Origin: Nostoc punctiforme NIES-2108
GTDB lineage: Bacteria > Cyanobacteriota > Cyanobacteriia > Cyanobacteriales > Nostocaceae
DNA: 64,000 nucleotides
Assembly (NCBI GenBank): GCA_003326195.1
Contig: LXQE01000154.1
Coordinates: forward strand, 123,127-187,126
Direction of reading: 5' to 3'
Below the pieces are notes generated by a model, which saw only the letters and a list, made by a program, of their open reading frames with translations, was not told where the DNA came from and made no database searches. Each line of letters opens with the position of its first letter. The stretch's first letter is position 1. This document shows, one piece after another, positions 28,921-37,432 of this stretch. The position numbers and the translations under genes are program-made.

Positions 28921-29217
28921 ATGAGAGCCAGAATTGAAAATAAAATACTTTTGATCCACCACGAAGATTTACCAGAGTTTAAGAAGGGTGGTTCGGTGGT
29001 GAGAAATTCTTATTTTTGGGCACTACGTTCAATTGCTGGTCAAGCTTCGCGTTATCGTGATTGGGAATACGAACCGGAGGTTTGGCTAGCGCTTTCACGA
29101 ATGCTTTTATCGTTTGCGGAATCTGGATATTTGGGTATTAAAGAAACTTTGCTAGAGTTTCCCTTATCTCAAGGAGAAATTCCTAATTTGCTGCGAGATA
29201 TTTCTACTTGGGAGTAG
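28921..29217 (+). CDS. Small hypothetical protein
   Basis: 98 residues, starting MRARIENKILLIHHEDLPEF, rich in aromatic residues in the middle (YFWALRS, YRDWEYEPEVWLALSR). No signal peptide, membrane segment or known motif. No clear ribosome site. It runs convergently into nifH with a terminator between. Regular composition and the lack of repeats in the frame suggest a real gene. Function unknown. Confidence 0.6.
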   Translation: MRARIENKILLIHHEDLPEFKKGGSVVRNSYFWALRSIAGQASRYRDWEYEPEVWLALSRMLLSFAESGYLGIKETLLEFPLSQGEIPNLLRDISTWE

Positions 29218-29328
29218 GGATTTATAGTTGTCATTGTTGTTAACAAATCCTTTACTAGCTTCTGGTTAAAAATAATTAATCGCTATATATTTCTATTAAG
29301 GATTCAAACAAAGAAATGCAAAAATTGG

Positions 29329-29352
29329 GAAAAAGGTGGGCTGCTGCCCACC
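29329..29352 (-). terminator. Intrinsic terminator of nifH
   Basis: On the minus strand the stem GGTGGGC/GCCCACC with a 4-nt loop (29335-29352) is followed by five T residues, a good rho-independent terminator 28 bp after the nifH stop. Confidence 0.75.
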
Positions 29353-29379
29353 CTAAACCATTATTTACTTAGCAATACT

Positions 29380-30270
29380 TTAAACAGGTGCTTCAGTAGC
29401 AGTCTTGCCAACCAACATTGCAGCATTTTCCTCGCTTTCGAGAATACCGAATTCAATCAACAAGTCTTCTAACTCTTCCATCTCGATAGGTGTGGGGACA
29501 GTCAGATTCTTGTTGTTGATGATCTTTGTACCTAATGTCCGATATTCATTAGCTTGGTTGCTGTCAGGTGCATACTCGTTAACAGTCATGCGGCGCAATT
29601 CTGCGTGTTGCACAATGTTGTCACGAGGTACGTAGTGAATCATTTGGGTGTTCAAACGTTTTGCCAGGGTTTCGATTAGGTCGATTTCCCGGTCAACGTT
29701 ACGGCTGTTACAAATCAAACCACCCAAGCGCACACCGCCAGTGTGAGCATATTTGAGAACACCACGAGCAATGTTGTTAGCTGCATACATCGCCATCATT
29801 TCACCAGAGGTAACGATGTAGATTTCTTGTGCCTTACCTTCACGGATAGGCATAGCGAAACCACCACACACAACGTCACCCAAAACGTCGTAACTTACAA
29901 AGTCAACATCTTTGTAAGCACCGTTTTCTTCTAAGAAGTTGATAGCGGTGATAATACCACGACCAGCGCAACCCACACCAGGTTCAGGGCCGCCAGACTC
30001 CACACAACGTACATCCCGGAAACCGGTGAGCATTACTTCTTCGAGTTCAATATCTTCTACAGCACCGCGTTCAGCAGCCAATTGAAGAACACTTGTTTGA
30101 GCTTTACTGTGTAGCATCAAACGGGTGGAGTCAGCTTTGGGGTCGCAACCGACAATAAGGACGCGCTGACCCATTTCAGCCATTGCTGCAAGGGTATTTT
30201 GAGAAGTGGTAGATTTACCAATACCGCCTTTACCATAGAAAGCTATTTGTCTAATCTTTGGGTCAGTCAT
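29380..30270 (-). CDS. nifH: Nitrogenase iron protein (dinitrogenase reductase)
   Basis: 296 residues, close to the canonical length. P-loop YGKGGIGKSTTSQN, switch region VGCDPKADSTRLML, the 4Fe-4S ligand cysteines in PEPGVGCAGRG and DVVCGGFAMP, and the ADP-ribosylation-site arginine in GCAGRG are all present. It passes electrons to NifDK in an ATP-dependent way. There is no nifD, nifK or other nif gene nearby, so this is probably a secondary, stand-alone nifH copy such as those known in other Nostocales. AGGA lies 9 bp before the ATG. Confidence 0.95.
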   Translation of the reverse strand: MTDPKIRQIAFYGKGGIGKSTTSQNTLAAMAEMGQRVLIVGCDPKADSTRLMLHSKAQTSVLQLAAERGAVEDIELEEVMLTGFRDVRCVESGGPEPGVGCAGRGIITAINFLEENGAYKDVDFVSYDVLGDVVCGGFAMPIREGKAQEIYIVTSGEMMAMYAANNIARGVLKYAHTGGVRLGGLICNSRNVDREIDLIETLAKRLNTQMIHYVPRDNIVQHAELRRMTVNEYAPDSNQANEYRTLGTKIINNKNLTVPTPIEMEELEDLLIEFGILESEENAAMLVGKTATEAPV

Positions 30271-30468
30271 GGTTGTGTTTCCTACAATGATTTAGTTAAT
30301 GGGTCGGAAGCTTGATGTGAAATATTTACCCTTGGTGTCGTAGGGAAGTAGAGCCTGTTGGCAATGGCACCCTGGCAAAAACAGTTAAAATCAGAACATA
30401 TTTACCCACGAACCGATGGCTTAAGAGATAGAGAAATCTAATCTCCTAATAACAAAGCCTTTGAAACT

Positions 30469-30552
30469 ATGACTTCAGCATTATCAGTTGTTGTAATGAA
30501 TCCCAAATGGTTGCTCAAGCCTCAAGAGTGGTTGCAGCAGGAATTCAAATGA
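30469..30552 (+). CDS. Possible 27-residue small ORF
   Basis: Begins MTSALSVVVMNPKWLLK; no clear ribosome site. Listed only because its stop overlaps the start of a second small frame (ATGA). Could be chance. Confidence 0.15.
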   Translation: MTSALSVVVMNPKWLLKPQEWLQQEFK

Positions 30553-30647
30553 ACGCAGATTTGTTCCTTGAACCACACAACCAACCAAATTGCAATCCAC
30601 TCTTAAATGGTCGCTACAACTTTTCTGATTTTGCTGATGTCAAGTAA
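30549..30647 (+). CDS. Possible 32-residue small ORF coupled to the previous one
   Basis: Begins MNADLFLEPHNQPNC and has AGGA 7 bp before its ATG. Overlaps the upstream frame by 4 bp. No family recognised; may be a gene remnant. Confidence 0.2.
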   Translation: MNADLFLEPHNQPNCNPLLNGRYNFSDFADVK

Positions 30648-30714
30648 CTAAGAAAATCTATAGCGCTTCTCGTTTCGTGATTGATGCAGCAAGATAAATT
30701 CCAGCCTAAAAGTG

Positions 30715-30728
30715 GTACCTACCAGTAC
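30715..30728. promoter_or_regulatory. Perfect NtcA-type palindrome
   Basis: GTACCTACCAGTAC is GTA-N8-TAC. It is 445 bp upstream of nifH. On the minus strand a TATCTT -10-like hexamer (30691-30696) lies 18 bp away, somewhat short of the 22-23 bp normally seen, so the transcript it serves is uncertain. Confidence 0.45.
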
Positions 30729-31673
30729 AGTAATATAATATTTGCACAGGCAACATCTCATACTCTGGCTAAGATAATATCTTGGTGACTTTTGACAGTA
30801 TAGTTAAATTCCTAGCAATTATGGAACTACACTATTCTGCTTGAAGTTTTCGTTCCAAAAGTCAGCAACTGCTTCAACTTAGTTGGCGGTTGAAAATGTT
30901 TACTCCCGCAAGACTAAGTTAGTAAATATTCTGTATTCCTATTGAATTGTCAGGCTGTACTAAGAGTCTTTCTTCCCAGACTCCAAGAGTAATTGCCTTT
31001 GGCGGGTAATGCTCTAGCTAGGTTAGCCAACTCTTATTGGCTCATACCCAGATAAATTTTGATTGACTTCAAGTTGTTACAAAGGCTACTATCCTACTCA
31101 ATCTAGTTTTAGATTTTCGTTAAAAAAAGATGTAGCTAATTGAAGGGGACTTACCAGAGCAAAAAAAACTTTCTTGAGCTTGCCTCAAACTTGTCTTGAA
31201 GTCTTTTTGTGCTTTCACTCGTTTTGATTCCTATAAAAACCATAACATACATCTCACTAATTAATTTGCTGAATATCAAATTATTTATCTATTTAATAAA
31301 AGATTATCCTTAGAACCTTTAATAGTCATAAGTTTCACTCTCGCTTGTTGCTAGTTAATAAAATTATTTATCATAACCAATATGTGCAGTTAGATACTTT
31401 TGGGAATTTGATAAAAGTATTTCAAACTATTGTTTGATAACGAAAATAGAACTTCTTATTTTTGCAGTCAAAATTATTGTAAATAAAGTAGATTAAATAA
31501 CTGACAAAATTTCACACAGTAATAAGTAGAAGGACTTATGTCGAAACCGGCTTTTATTTTAAAAAACGCTCAAACACTTGACCTAGAAACAGCCTAGCTG
31601 TTCCCTATCTAGCAACTATATTTTTTCAACTAACTATAACTTGAGGGAAATTACAAGACCTTGAAAGGGCCGA

Positions 31674-32657
31674 TCATATTGAACTAGCAGTCTCCCTAGC
31701 AGCTTCTCGCAGCCGCTCCACATCGCGCATCGGTGGCGCACCAAAAAGCCGCTTGTACTCTCGGTTAAAGTGCGAGGCATCTTCGTACCCCACTCGATAG
31801 GCAGCACTGGTAGCATCAAGCTTTTCCCCCAGCATCAGACGGCGGGCTTCTTGGAGGCGTAGTTGCTTTTGGTACTGCAAGGGACTCATGGCAGTGACAG
31901 ACTTGAAGTGATGGTGGAAGCCCGAAACACTCATTCCCATTTCTCGGGCGATGTTTTCAATCTTGATCGGCTCATTAAAGTCTTTACGAAGTCGCGCGAC
32001 GGCTCTGGCGATATGGTAGGTATAGCCACCCAGAACTGCAATATGACGGAGCCGATTACCTTGCTCTCCCATCAGGAGTCGGTAAATGATTTCCCGCTTA
32101 ATCAGTGGTGCGAGAACATGAGCTTCAGCAGGGGAATCTAGAAGCCTGACGAGCCGCACCACAGCATCCAACAGATTTGCATTCAATGGACTTACATCAA
32201 TCGCTTTCACATCAGCACCGCTGCTCGATGAGGGATACCCTGCTTCGACCATGACTGAGCCAACGAGAGTGGGGTCAAGATCGAGGCGAAGGCTAAAGTA
32301 CGGTTGCGTCTTGGACGCTTCCAGAATTTGGCTGATAATCGGCAGTTCTACCGTAGCCAGCAGATAATGCATCGGGTCGTACTGATAGCGATCGCTACCC
32401 AGAAAAACTTCTTTGCTGCCCTGAGCGATCGCACAAAAGGCAGGAACAGAAACACTATGAAGGCATTCCGAAGGCGAGGAGGAGCGGTTGAAGTGCAAAC
32501 CTTTGAGCGGCTCAATCGTCCCATCATGACGAATAGCTTGTGCAATACGCTCTTTCAGTTCGTCTCTGTTGGCTTGCGCTCTGTCTGCCTCGCGCTTTGC
32601 CTGCGGATCGTTCATTAAATCGATATTGGACTTTTCACTCGTTTTGGCAGCGTTCAT
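31674..32657 (-). CDS. AraC-family transcriptional regulator (AraC_N type)
   Basis: About 327 residues from the ATG at 32657; a TTG eight codons earlier is possible. The N-terminal AraC_N domain contains VPAFCAIAQGSKEVFLG and YLLATVELPIISQI; the C-terminal double helix-turn-helix has IENIAREMGMSVSGFHHHFK and AAYRVGYEDASHFNREYKRLFG. Divergent from the cupin-SDR-alcohol dehydrogenase-AKR genes it probably controls. The layout recalls E. coli YqhC with yqhD and dkgA, a regulator of aldehyde-induced reductases; that comparison is an inference. Confidence 0.88.
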   Translation of the reverse strand: MNAAKTSEKSNIDLMNDPQAKREADRAQANRDELKERIAQAIRHDGTIEPLKGLHFNRSSSPSECLHSVSVPAFCAIAQGSKEVFLGSDRYQYDPMHYLLATVELPIISQILEASKTQPYFSLRLDLDPTLVGSVMVEAGYPSSSSGADVKAIDVSPLNANLLDAVVRLVRLLDSPAEAHVLAPLIKREIIYRLLMGEQGNRLRHIAVLGGYTYHIARAVARLRKDFNEPIKIENIAREMGMSVSGFHHHFKSVTAMSPLQYQKQLRLQEARRLMLGEKLDATSAAYRVGYEDASHFNREYKRLFGAPPMRDVERLREAARETASSI

Positions 32658-32679
32658 TTCTAAGTTTGCAGGATTGTAC

Positions 32680-32699
32680 AACGATCTTAGACGATCGTT
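32680..32699. promoter_or_regulatory. Dyad in the divergent AraC promoter region
   Basis: AACGATC (32680-32686) and GATCGTT (32693-32699) form a 7-bp dyad with a 6-nt spacer, 23 bp upstream of the regulator start. A plausible operator for autoregulation; unproven. Confidence 0.35.
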
Positions 32700-32960
32700 T
32701 TATTGCTTGTCCTCCAAAATGCCTAAGATGAAGCTAAAGCAATGAAAAACGATTCCGGCTTCTTGCAAGCGTCTGGATTTTTATTCAAGAGAAAACTCAG
32801 TTTTGATTGGGTAAGGGATTCACCTACTGACAACCAAAACGGCATCAAGGCTAACCTTGCTTCTTAAAAAATCCATCCCTATTGATAGAGAAGCGATAAA
32901 TGCTCAATCTCTACGATTGGGGCAGCCACCTAAATGGCATCAAGTAAAAGAATTAAGGAA

Positions 32961-33356
32961 ATGGACATCAAAAGAAGTGGCTCACAGCCTTCCGCCAAAG
33001 GAGCGGCTGAGTATTTTACAGGCACTGTCCGCATTGACCCCCTGTTCGAGGCGCACGATCCAGCACACACACTTGGTGCCAGTGTCACGTTCGAGCCTGG
33101 TGCTCGGACAGCATGGCACACCCACCCGTTGGGACAGACCCTGATCGTGACGGCTGGCTGCGGTCTCGCACAGCGCTGGGGCGGCGCGATCGAGCAAATC
33201 CGACCGGGGGACACGATCTGGTTCTCGCCGGGTGAGAAGCATTGGCACGGTGCTACCTCAACCACGGCAATGACACACATCGCCATTCAGGAACAGCTCG
33301 AAGGCAAGACCGTGGACTGGATGGAAAAGGTCAGCGACAAGCAGTACTCCAGCTAA
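32961..33356 (+). CDS. Cupin-domain protein
   Basis: 131 residues from MDIKRSGSQPSAKG; an in-frame ATG at 32934 is an alternative. A single cupin with metal-binding motif 1 ARTAWHTHPLGQTLIV and motif 2 PGDTIWFSPGEKHWHGA. The C-terminal HIAIQEQLEGKTVDWMEKV is typical of small cupins that travel with AKR, SDR and carboxymuconolactone-decarboxylase genes. Markedly G+C-rich. A partial second copy of its 3' end lies after the next gene. Enzymatic role unknown. Confidence 0.85.
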   Translation: MDIKRSGSQPSAKGAAEYFTGTVRIDPLFEAHDPAHTLGASVTFEPGARTAWHTHPLGQTLIVTAGCGLAQRWGGAIEQIRPGDTIWFSPGEKHWHGATSTTAMTHIAIQEQLEGKTVDWMEKVSDKQYSS

Positions 33357-33413
33357 TCACCACATCCGGTGGTTTTAAGACCTTGTTAAGCGAAGAATCG
33401 AAGGAGGAAAATA

Positions 33414-34190
33414 GTGGCGACGAACGAGAATGGAAACTACAGAGGAAAGGTTGCGTTTGTGACCGGAGCAGCGAGCGGTATCGGTCGAGCTACAGCGCTG
33501 GCGTTTGCCCGTGAGGGTGCCAGCGTGGTGGTTGCTGATGTTTCAGAACCGAGCAATCAAGAAACAGCACGCATGATCGAGGAACTCGGCGGTCGGGCGA
33601 TCGCCGTCAGGTGTGATGTAACGCGGGCTGAGGACGTGAAGGCTGCGCTGGACAAGACCGTTGAAGCTTTCGGGCGGCTGGACTTCGCCTTCAACAACGC
33701 GGGCATCGAGCCGAAGAAGGCGGCTCCGACTGCGGAGTACGAGGAGGAGGAGTGGAACCGGATTATCGACATCAACCTCCGCAGCGTTTTCCTGTGCATG
33801 AAACACGAGATCCCACTGATCCTCAAGCAGGGACGCGGTGCGATCGTCAATACGTCTTCGGGCGCAGGAATCATCGGCATCAAGGGCAGCCCTGCGTACA
33901 CCGCCGCCAAACATGGCGTGATCGGACTGACCAAGGCAGCGGCCCTCGACTACGCCGCGCAGAACATCCGCGTCAACGCCGTCTGTCCTGGCTACATCGA
34001 CACCCCGATGATGGGTCGTTTCACCGGCGGTACGGACGAAGGACGCGCAAAGGTGATTGCGGAGGAGCCGGTCGGACGGATGGGCAAGCCCGAGGAGATC
34101 GCGGCGGCCGTCGTCTGGCTTTGCTCGGACGCGGCTGCCTTCGTCGTTGGGCACGCTATGGTCATCGACGGCGGCCAAACGGTGCAGTAA
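33414..34190 (+). CDS. Short-chain dehydrogenase/reductase
   Basis: 258 residues starting at GTG with a strong AAGGAGG ribosome site (33400-33407). Classical SDR: cofactor loop TGAASGIGRA (residues 17-26), NNAG, catalytic Ser in NTSSGAG, YTAAK (YxxxK) and PGYIDTPM. An Asp at the end of the second strand (VVADVSE) suggests NAD preference. Resembles glucose-1-dehydrogenase-like SDRs. The gene is strongly G+C-rich relative to the genome around it, a sign of recent transfer from a high-GC bacterium. Confidence 0.92.
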   Translation: MATNENGNYRGKVAFVTGAASGIGRATALAFAREGASVVVADVSEPSNQETARMIEELGGRAIAVRCDVTRAEDVKAALDKTVEAFGRLDFAFNNAGIEPKKAAPTAEYEEEEWNRIIDINLRSVFLCMKHEIPLILKQGRGAIVNTSSGAGIIGIKGSPAYTAAKHGVIGLTKAAALDYAAQNIRVNAVCPGYIDTPMMGRFTGGTDEGRAKVIAEEPVGRMGKPEEIAAAVVWLCSDAAAFVVGHAMVIDGGQTVQ

Positions 34191-34214
34191 TGTTCGTCGC
34201 CAACTCGATCAAAC

Positions 34215-34335
34215 CCTAAACGCACGACAACAAAGCATTGTCGCGTATCGCCACTCAGGAGGTACTCGACGGCAAGCCCGTGGATTGGATGAAAAAGTTC
34301 AGCGACAATACCAGGACAGATTCAAGACCGAGTAG
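34215..34335 (+). pseudogene. 3' remnant of a second cupin gene
   Basis: Between SDR and alcohol dehydrogenase, one frame reads LSRIATQEVLDGKPVDWMKK, a clear relative of the C-terminus of the intact cupin upstream (HIAIQEQLEGKTVDWMEK). The frame then shifts near 34310 into YQDRFKTE and a TAG at 34333. The N-terminal cupin core is absent. It marks a duplication, or a recombination that joined two versions of this cluster. Confidence 0.75.
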
Positions 34336-34374
34336 AAGGAAACCAGCTTATCTTCCAGATTGGAGCATCAATTT

Positions 34375-35433
34375 ATGTACAACGCCAAAGCTTACTCCGC
34401 AGCCAGTGCAACAGCACCGCTCGCTTCCGACACAATCGAGCGGCGCGATCCAACCGAACATGACGTGCAGATCGAAATCCTCTTCTGCGGCATCTGCCAT
34501 TCCGACCTCCATTCAGTGCGTAACGAGTGGAGCGATTTCATGTCCACGAACTACCCGATTGTCCCCGGTCATGAGATCGTGGGACGTGTAACCCAGGTCG
34601 GCTCGGCAGTTACCAAGTATAAGCCCGGCGACCTCGCGGCGGTCGGTTGCTTGGTCGATTCGGATGGTACCTGTCCTAATTGCAAAGCTGGCCTTGAGAA
34701 TTTCTGCCCGAATCAGATCCTCACCTTCAACTCTCCAGACAAGCACCTTGGTGGCGTTACTTATGGGGGCTACTCCGATAGCATTGTCGTTGATGAACGC
34801 TTCGTGCTGCGCGTTCCCTCCAACCTCGATCTCGCCGGGGTTGCACCGCTTCTTTGTGCTGGAATCACAACCTATTCACCCATGCGTCACTGGGGTGTCA
34901 CTGAGGGTAAGAAAGTTGGCATAGTCGGTCTTGGGGGGCTGGGACACATGGGCGTGAAGTTTGCCCGTGCGTTTGGTGCCCACGTTGTCGTCTTCACCAC
35001 CTCACCCGACAAGACGGAAGACGCGCTCCGCCTGGGTGCCAACGAAGTGGTCGTCTCCCGCAATGCCGACGAGATGCAGAAACACGCTGGCAGCTTCGAT
35101 TTCATCCTCGACACCGTTTCCGCCAAGCACGACATCAACGCCTATCTCAACCTGCTCCGCCTCGATGGCAACCTCACTTTGGTTGGCGCTTCCCCGATTC
35201 CCCTGGATGTTTCGGCATTTAGCCTGATTATGGCGCGCCGCAATCTCTCTGGCTCAAACATCGGTGGCATTCCCGAAACCCAAGAAATGCTCGACTTTTG
35301 TGGCGAACATAACATCACCGCAGATGTCGAAGTTATCCCGATCCAAAAGGTCAACCAAGCCTACGATCGCCTGCTCAAGTCCGATGTGAAATACCGCTTC
35401 TGTATCGATATGGCATCCCTTAAATCTGCATAA
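34375..35433 (+). CDS. Zinc-dependent NAD(P) alcohol dehydrogenase (YahK/CAD-like)
   Basis: 352 residues from ATG 34375; the TTG at 34360 is less likely. Catalytic zinc ligands in CGICHSDLH and PGHEIVG; structural-zinc loop with CLVDSDGTCPNCKAGLENFC; coenzyme loop GLGGLGHMGVKFARAFG. Such MDR enzymes reduce aldehydes with NADPH, fitting a detoxification cluster. Followed 27 bp later by an aldo/keto reductase with an AAAGGAG ribosome site. Confidence 0.93.
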   Translation: MYNAKAYSAASATAPLASDTIERRDPTEHDVQIEILFCGICHSDLHSVRNEWSDFMSTNYPIVPGHEIVGRVTQVGSAVTKYKPGDLAAVGCLVDSDGTCPNCKAGLENFCPNQILTFNSPDKHLGGVTYGGYSDSIVVDERFVLRVPSNLDLAGVAPLLCAGITTYSPMRHWGVTEGKKVGIVGLGGLGHMGVKFARAFGAHVVVFTTSPDKTEDALRLGANEVVVSRNADEMQKHAGSFDFILDTVSAKHDINAYLNLLRLDGNLTLVGASPIPLDVSAFSLIMARRNLSGSNIGGIPETQEMLDFCGEHNITADVEVIPIQKVNQAYDRLLKSDVKYRFCIDMASLKSA

Positions 35434-35460
35434 CCGAGGTAGAACCTCAAAGGAGTAACA

Positions 35461-36444
35461 ATGCAAAAGCGCAAACTTGGAAACAGTAACTTAGAAGTCT
35501 CGGTGATCGGGCTAGGCTGTATGGGGTTGAACTATGCCTACAGCCATACCCTCGACAAGAAAGAAAGCATCTCCCTGCTCCAAGCCGCGGTGGAGCGTGG
35601 CGTCACCCTCTTTGATACAGCCGAAATGTATGGGCCATTCACCAATGAAGAATTAGTGGGCGAAGCGCTCAAACCTTACTGCGATCGCGTCGTCATTGCC
35701 ACGAAGTTCGGCATCAAGTTACACGACGGCAAGCAGGTGCAGGACAGTCATCCATCAGGAATCAGGGAATCCGTAGAAGGTTCGCTGAAGCGCTTAAAGA
35801 CCGATGTAATTGACTTGTACTACCAGCACCGCGTGGATACCCAAGTGCCGATCGAAGACGTAGCCGGAACCATCAAGGATTTGATCGGTGAAGGCAAAAT
35901 CAAACATTGGGGGCTTTCAGAAGCAGGTGTACAGACCGTGCGTCGGGCACACGCAGTCCAACCGTTAACTGCCGTTCAGAGCGAGTACTCCCTGTGGTGG
36001 CGGCGTCCGGAAGAAGCCTTGTTGCCTACCCTGGAAAAGTTGGGAATCGGTTTTGTGCCGTTTAGTCCTTTGGGTAAAGGTTTCTTGACAGGCAGTATCA
36101 GCAAGGACGCGAAATTCGATAAATCCGACTTCCGCAGCATTGTTCCCCGGTTTACGCCGGAGGCTCTCGATGCCAACCAGTTCTTGGTGGATTTGTTGAA
36201 AGAGGTGGCGAACCAGAAGAAAGCTACAGCAGCGCAAATCGCCCTGTCCTGGATACTGGCGCAAAAACCGTGGATTGTGCCCATTCCTGGTACGACTAAA
36301 CTGCATCGGTTGGAAGAAAACATTGGCGCAGCAGACATCGAACTGACGCAGGACGAATTGCAAAGCATCGACGAGGCATTGGCGCAAATTACAGTCGAAG
36401 GCGATCGCTATCCAGAAGAGTTGGAAAAGCGCACGGGATTATAG
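35461..36444 (+). CDS. Aldo/keto reductase
   Basis: 327 residues. TIM-barrel AKR with FDTAEMYGPFTNEEL (catalytic Asp and Tyr), the lysine in VVIATKFG, the histidine in YYQHRVD, and the NADPH-binding PIPGTTKLHRLEENIGA. Belongs with the AKR11/13-like bacterial enzymes that reduce methylglyoxal and other carbonyls. Highly similar to the AKR two genes downstream, so the two are probably duplicates or were acquired together. Confidence 0.93.
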   Translation: MQKRKLGNSNLEVSVIGLGCMGLNYAYSHTLDKKESISLLQAAVERGVTLFDTAEMYGPFTNEELVGEALKPYCDRVVIATKFGIKLHDGKQVQDSHPSGIRESVEGSLKRLKTDVIDLYYQHRVDTQVPIEDVAGTIKDLIGEGKIKHWGLSEAGVQTVRRAHAVQPLTAVQSEYSLWWRRPEEALLPTLEKLGIGFVPFSPLGKGFLTGSISKDAKFDKSDFRSIVPRFTPEALDANQFLVDLLKEVANQKKATAAQIALSWILAQKPWIVPIPGTTKLHRLEENIGAADIELTQDELQSIDEALAQITVEGDRYPEELEKRTGL

Positions 36445-36490
36445 ACGGAATCGCTGATCATAGAATTTTAACCCCAATAAGGAGGTGCGG

Positions 36491-37270
36491 ATGACAAATA
36501 CACAGCAGCAGGACTCTGTAAGGATAAGTGAAGCGGCACATAAAAACCATGAAGAACTGTTTCCAAACCACAAATCGACCCTGAAAGTAACCGACCCTGA
36601 ACTGATCGAAGTCTTTGACAACTTCGCCTTCGACGAAGTAATTGCTGAGAGCAAGCTGGATACAAAGACAAGAGTCGTGCTGATTCTGGCATCTATCATT
36701 GGCAGCCAGGCAGTAAGCGAATACAGGGTTATGGTGGGCGCAGCGCTCAATGTCGGAGTAACGCCGATTGAAATCAAGGAGATCCTGTATCAGTCGGTAC
36801 CTTACGTGGGTATGGCGAAAGCATTTGACTTCGTTCATGCCACTAATGAAGTGATGTCCAGCAGAGGTATTCAATTACCTTTAGAAGGGCAATCGACCAC
36901 CAGCCCGGAAACACGCTACGACAAAGGGCTGGCAATACAGAAAGCTGTCTTCGGCGAAACGATCGATCAAATGTATCAGCGATCGCCCAAAGACCAGCTA
37001 CACATTCAAAGGTTTCTGTCTGCCAATTGCTTTGGCGATTATTACACCCGCAATGGCGTAGACATCAAAGTCAGGGAGATGATCACACTGTCTATCCTCA
37101 TTGCTCTGGGCGGGGTTGAATCACAGATAAAGGGGCACATTCAAGGCAACCTGAATGTCGGCAACGGCAAAGATATACTGCTGGATCTGATTACACAATT
37201 GTTGCCTTGGGTGGGATATCCCCGAACATTGAACGCGTTGAAATGCCTTCAGGAAGTGGCGACGGAGTAA
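36491..37270 (+). CDS. Carboxymuconolactone-decarboxylase (AhpD-like) family protein
   Basis: 259 residues starting at ATG 36491, 5 bp after AAGGAGG; a GTG at 36485 falls within that ribosome site. Two CMD-type halves: residues 40-125 (DTKTRVVLILASIIGS, GVTPIEIKEILYQSVPYVG) and 160-255 (DIKVREMITLSILIALGG, LLDLITQLLPWVGYPR). The AhpD redox CxxC pair is absent, so peroxidase-type chemistry is unlikely. Travels with AKRs and cupins in many bacteria; role undefined. Confidence 0.85.
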   Translation: MTNTQQQDSVRISEAAHKNHEELFPNHKSTLKVTDPELIEVFDNFAFDEVIAESKLDTKTRVVLILASIIGSQAVSEYRVMVGAALNVGVTPIEIKEILYQSVPYVGMAKAFDFVHATNEVMSSRGIQLPLEGQSTTSPETRYDKGLAIQKAVFGETIDQMYQRSPKDQLHIQRFLSANCFGDYYTRNGVDIKVREMITLSILIALGGVESQIKGHIQGNLNVGNGKDILLDLITQLLPWVGYPRTLNALKCLQEVATE

Positions 37271-37432
37271 TGGTGACGATCGCGATTGACTAACGAAGAA
37301 TATGTTCTCTCATTGACATTTCGTCCGCTGTAGAAGACTACATACGCGAGATAAACGACTGCTGCGGCAATACCAGACCCGATCTTAGGTTAAGACAGTT
37401 CGACCTTTAAATCAAAGACAGGAGTTCAAATA

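Larger units (their letters stand above)
30271..31673. other. Long upstream region of nifH
   Basis: About 1.4 kb without a gene of normal size between nifH and an AraC regulator, both read leftward. It holds a perfect NtcA-type site (30715-30728), two tiny overlapping reading frames (30469-30647) and, near 31538-31597, a 19-codon frame preceded by AAGGA. The second half (31050-31660) is very AT-rich. Possibly a long leader, a non-coding RNA, or decayed DNA. Confidence 0.4.

Noticed and set aside
32857..33144. Small gene upstream of the cupin on another frame
   Set aside because: Overlaps the cupin, lacks motifs, and changes composition where the GC-rich DNA begins.
33543..34178. A 211-codon minus-strand open frame opposite the SDR gene
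   Set aside because: It is a by-product of the high GC of the SDR gene; its sequence has no motif, while the plus strand has a full SDR with a strong ribosome site.
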